A DNA stretch of 64,000 bases from Evansella caseinilytica (GTDB taxonomy: Bacteria; Bacillota; Bacilli; Bacillales; Salisediminibacteriaceae): positions 186,001 through 250,000 of the forward strand of contig NZ_FNPI01000004.1 of the NCBI RefSeq assembly GCF_900107275.1, in the 5' to 3' direction. The position numbers and the translations under genes were made by a program. Below are positions 62,893 to 64,000 of this stretch, piece after piece; the stretch's first letter is position 1; each line of letters begins with the position of its first letter. Below the pieces are notes generated by a model. That model saw only the letters and a list, made by a program, of their open reading frames with translations. It did no database searches and was not told where the DNA came from.

Positions 62893-63050
62893 AACACTAT
62901 AGTGTTCAAAAAGGAGGACATAACAGCGGCAAGAAGGTCGAGGCGCGGCAGGATCGAGCATCGGTGCTACACCATACGTACGAGAGCACCGCAGTGATAA
63001 CGCAACGATGAGATTTGCAGGCGCTGTTTCCCGCACTTTTTGAACATCCT
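62867..63050 (+). repeat. dispersed repeat, family B, copy 2 with duplicated left end
   Basis: GTGTTCAAAAAGGAGGACAT occurs twice (62871 and 62902). The body continues to ACTTTTTGAACATCCTC at 63035-63051, so the ends are inverted repeats (TGTTCAAAAAG / CTTTTTGAACA). The interior contains CGGTGCT...AGCACCG and matches copy 1 at 18643. The first left end encodes the present C-terminus of the GlnR-like protein. Confidence 0.78.
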
Positions 63051-63067
63051 CAATAACTACTTCAAGG

Positions 63068-63094
63068 CGCTTGGATACAACTCCAGGCGTTTTT
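63068..63094 (+). terminator. terminator after the GlnR-like gene
   Basis: CGCTTGGA (63068-63075) pairs with TCCAGGCG (63082-63089) with one G-U pair, then TTTTT. The repeat lies between the coding region and this terminator. Confidence 0.65.
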
Positions 63095-63367
63095 GCTAAC
63101 TTTCCCGCTGTTTCAGGCCGTTATTTGAAATAAAAATCTGTGAATGAGGGTTGTCTCCACGCTGTCTAAGCTTTTTCCGGTCAAGGAGCTTTTTTTGGAA
63201 AAACATTCGCCAGGCAGCATGTTCTGTAGGAAAAAGGAAGGTATTTTGCTGTTAATAGAGAAATGATTGTATAGGAATGCTGGTCTTTGGAAGAAGACAG
63301 GGGAAAAGCGTCTACGGACCAGGTGGACGTAGCTGCTGCCACCACAGGAGCTGAAAGGAGACTGGAA

Positions 63368-64000
63368 ATGAATGTGGAAAAAATAAATGAAATCATGACA
63401 AAGGTCAGGAAAAATATCGGAAAAGTGATTGTGGGAAAAGAGAATACCGTCGATTACTTGCTTACGGCATTGATCGCTTCCGGCCACGTGCTGCTGGAGG
63501 ATGTGCCCGGCACCGGGAAAACACTGATGGCGAAGGCGCTGTCAAAATCATTAGCACTAAAGTTCAGGCGTATTCAATTTACTCCCGATTTACTTCCGAG
63601 CGATGCCAGTGGCATTAATTTTTTCAATCAGAAAAAAGGGGAGTTTGAATTCCGGGAAGGGCCGTTGTTTGCCAATCTTGTTCTCGCGGATGAAATCAAT
63701 CGGGCGACGCCGAGAACGCAAGCTGTTTTGCTGGAGTCAATGGAGGAAAGACAATTGACCATCGACGGCACTACTCATCCATTGCAGCAGCCATTCCTGG
63801 TGATCGCCACGCAAAACCCGATAGAAAGCCAAGGAACATTTCCGCTGCCGGAGGCACAGCTTGACCGCTTTCTTCTAAAAATTACTCTCGGGTATCCGTC
63901 CAGGGAAGAAGGCCTTGAAATTTTAAAGCGTTATAAAGGGTACAACCCTATCGAATCGTTGGAACCTGTGGCGGCTGCGGAGGACATCGTTTTTGCGCAA
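63368..64000 (+). CDS. MoxR-family AAA+ ATPase, 5' part
   Basis: The frame is open to the end of the window (211 residues seen). Walker A is LEDVPGTGKTLMAKAL, Walker B is LVLADEINRATPRTQAVLLE, and sensor 1 is VIATQNPIESQGTFPLPEAQ, all typical of MoxR proteins. AAAGGAG precedes the ATG. MoxR genes normally precede DUF58, transglutaminase or VWA-domain genes acting in protein or metal-centre assembly; such partners may follow outside the window. The 270 bp upstream show no other element. Confidence 0.93.
   Translation, partial: MNVEKINEIMTKVRKNIGKVIVGKENTVDYLLTALIASGHVLLEDVPGTGKTLMAKALSKSLALKFRRIQFTPDLLPSDASGINFFNQKKGEFEFREGPLFANLVLADEINRATPRTQAVLLESMEERQLTIDGTTHPLQQPFLVIATQNPIESQGTFPLPEAQLDRFLLKITLGYPSREEGLEILKRYKGYNPIESLEPVAAAEDIVFAQ

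Noticed and set aside
1-64000. CRISPR arrays, rRNA or tRNA genes
   Set aside because: No regularly spaced direct repeats with unique spacers, and no tRNA or rRNA-like conserved segments were seen.

Overview
The window looks like a chromosomal segment from a low-to-mid-GC, spore-forming-type Bacillaceae (Bacillales), probably salt-tolerant and perhaps alkaliphilic. The evidence is AGGAGG-type ribosome binding sites with frequent GTG/TTG starts, CcpA (cre) and GlnR/TnrA operator motifs, a proline T-box in front of proBA, homologues of Bacillus proteins (XynD-like arabinofuranohydrolase, MhqO-like dioxygenase, APH(3')-like kinase), and an ectABC cluster for the compatible solute ectoine. No rRNA, tRNA, CRISPR array or prophage was seen. 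The species assignment is inference.

Layout. 1-11 kb is housekeeping and stress: the 3' end of a cardiolipin synthase, a molybdopterin (sulfite oxidase-like) enzyme, an AbrB-type membrane protein, a ring-cleaving dioxygenase, zwf, a small Xre regulator coupled to a tiny membrane protein, ectABC, and a DsbA-like thiol oxidoreductase. 11-36 kb is a large hemicellulose (arabinoxylan) utilisation island: a cytoplasmic XynD-like GH43, an AraC-type regulator with a degenerate receiver, and a nine-gene uptake operon (two substrate-binding proteins, one fused to carbohydrate-binding-like modules; two permease pairs; NHL/TPR, YIP1 and DUF5696 proteins). Then come a cytoplasmic GH10 xylanase, a second GH43, another binding lipoprotein and a canonical two-component system. 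Import followed by intracellular hydrolysis is the likely logic; no ABC ATPase is encoded, so a shared MsmX-type ATPase elsewhere is presumed. 36-41 kb holds a cold-shock protein, a large GH2 enzyme and a Nif3-like protein.

41-50 kb is an accessory patchwork: an IS200/IS605-like right-end scar, a Phd-Uma2 fusion, a YefM/ParE-type toxin-antitoxin pair, an APH(3')-like kinase, several GNAT acetyltransferases (one fused to a methyltransferase), a GyrI-like protein, a RdgB/Ham1-like pyrophosphatase and gene remnants. 50-57 kb holds a GH95 enzyme, proBA with its T-box, an M20-family amidohydrolase and a frameshifted S51-type peptidase. 58-63 kb holds a SHOCT protein and a nitrogen block (amt, a DUF294-type nucleotidyltransferase, a DnaQ-like exonuclease, a GlnR-like regulator whose C-terminus is overwritten by a repeat). 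The window ends inside a MoxR-type AAA+ ATPase gene.

Two dispersed non-coding repeat families run through the accessory parts. Family A is about 150-360 bp, with a strong head hairpin whose arms change in step between copies. Family B is about 150-165 bp, with TGTTCAAAAAG-type inverted ends, and tends to sit directly on stop codons. These repeats, the GlnR truncation by one of them, the atypical receiver regulator and the multi-component glycan uptake operon are the most interesting items.
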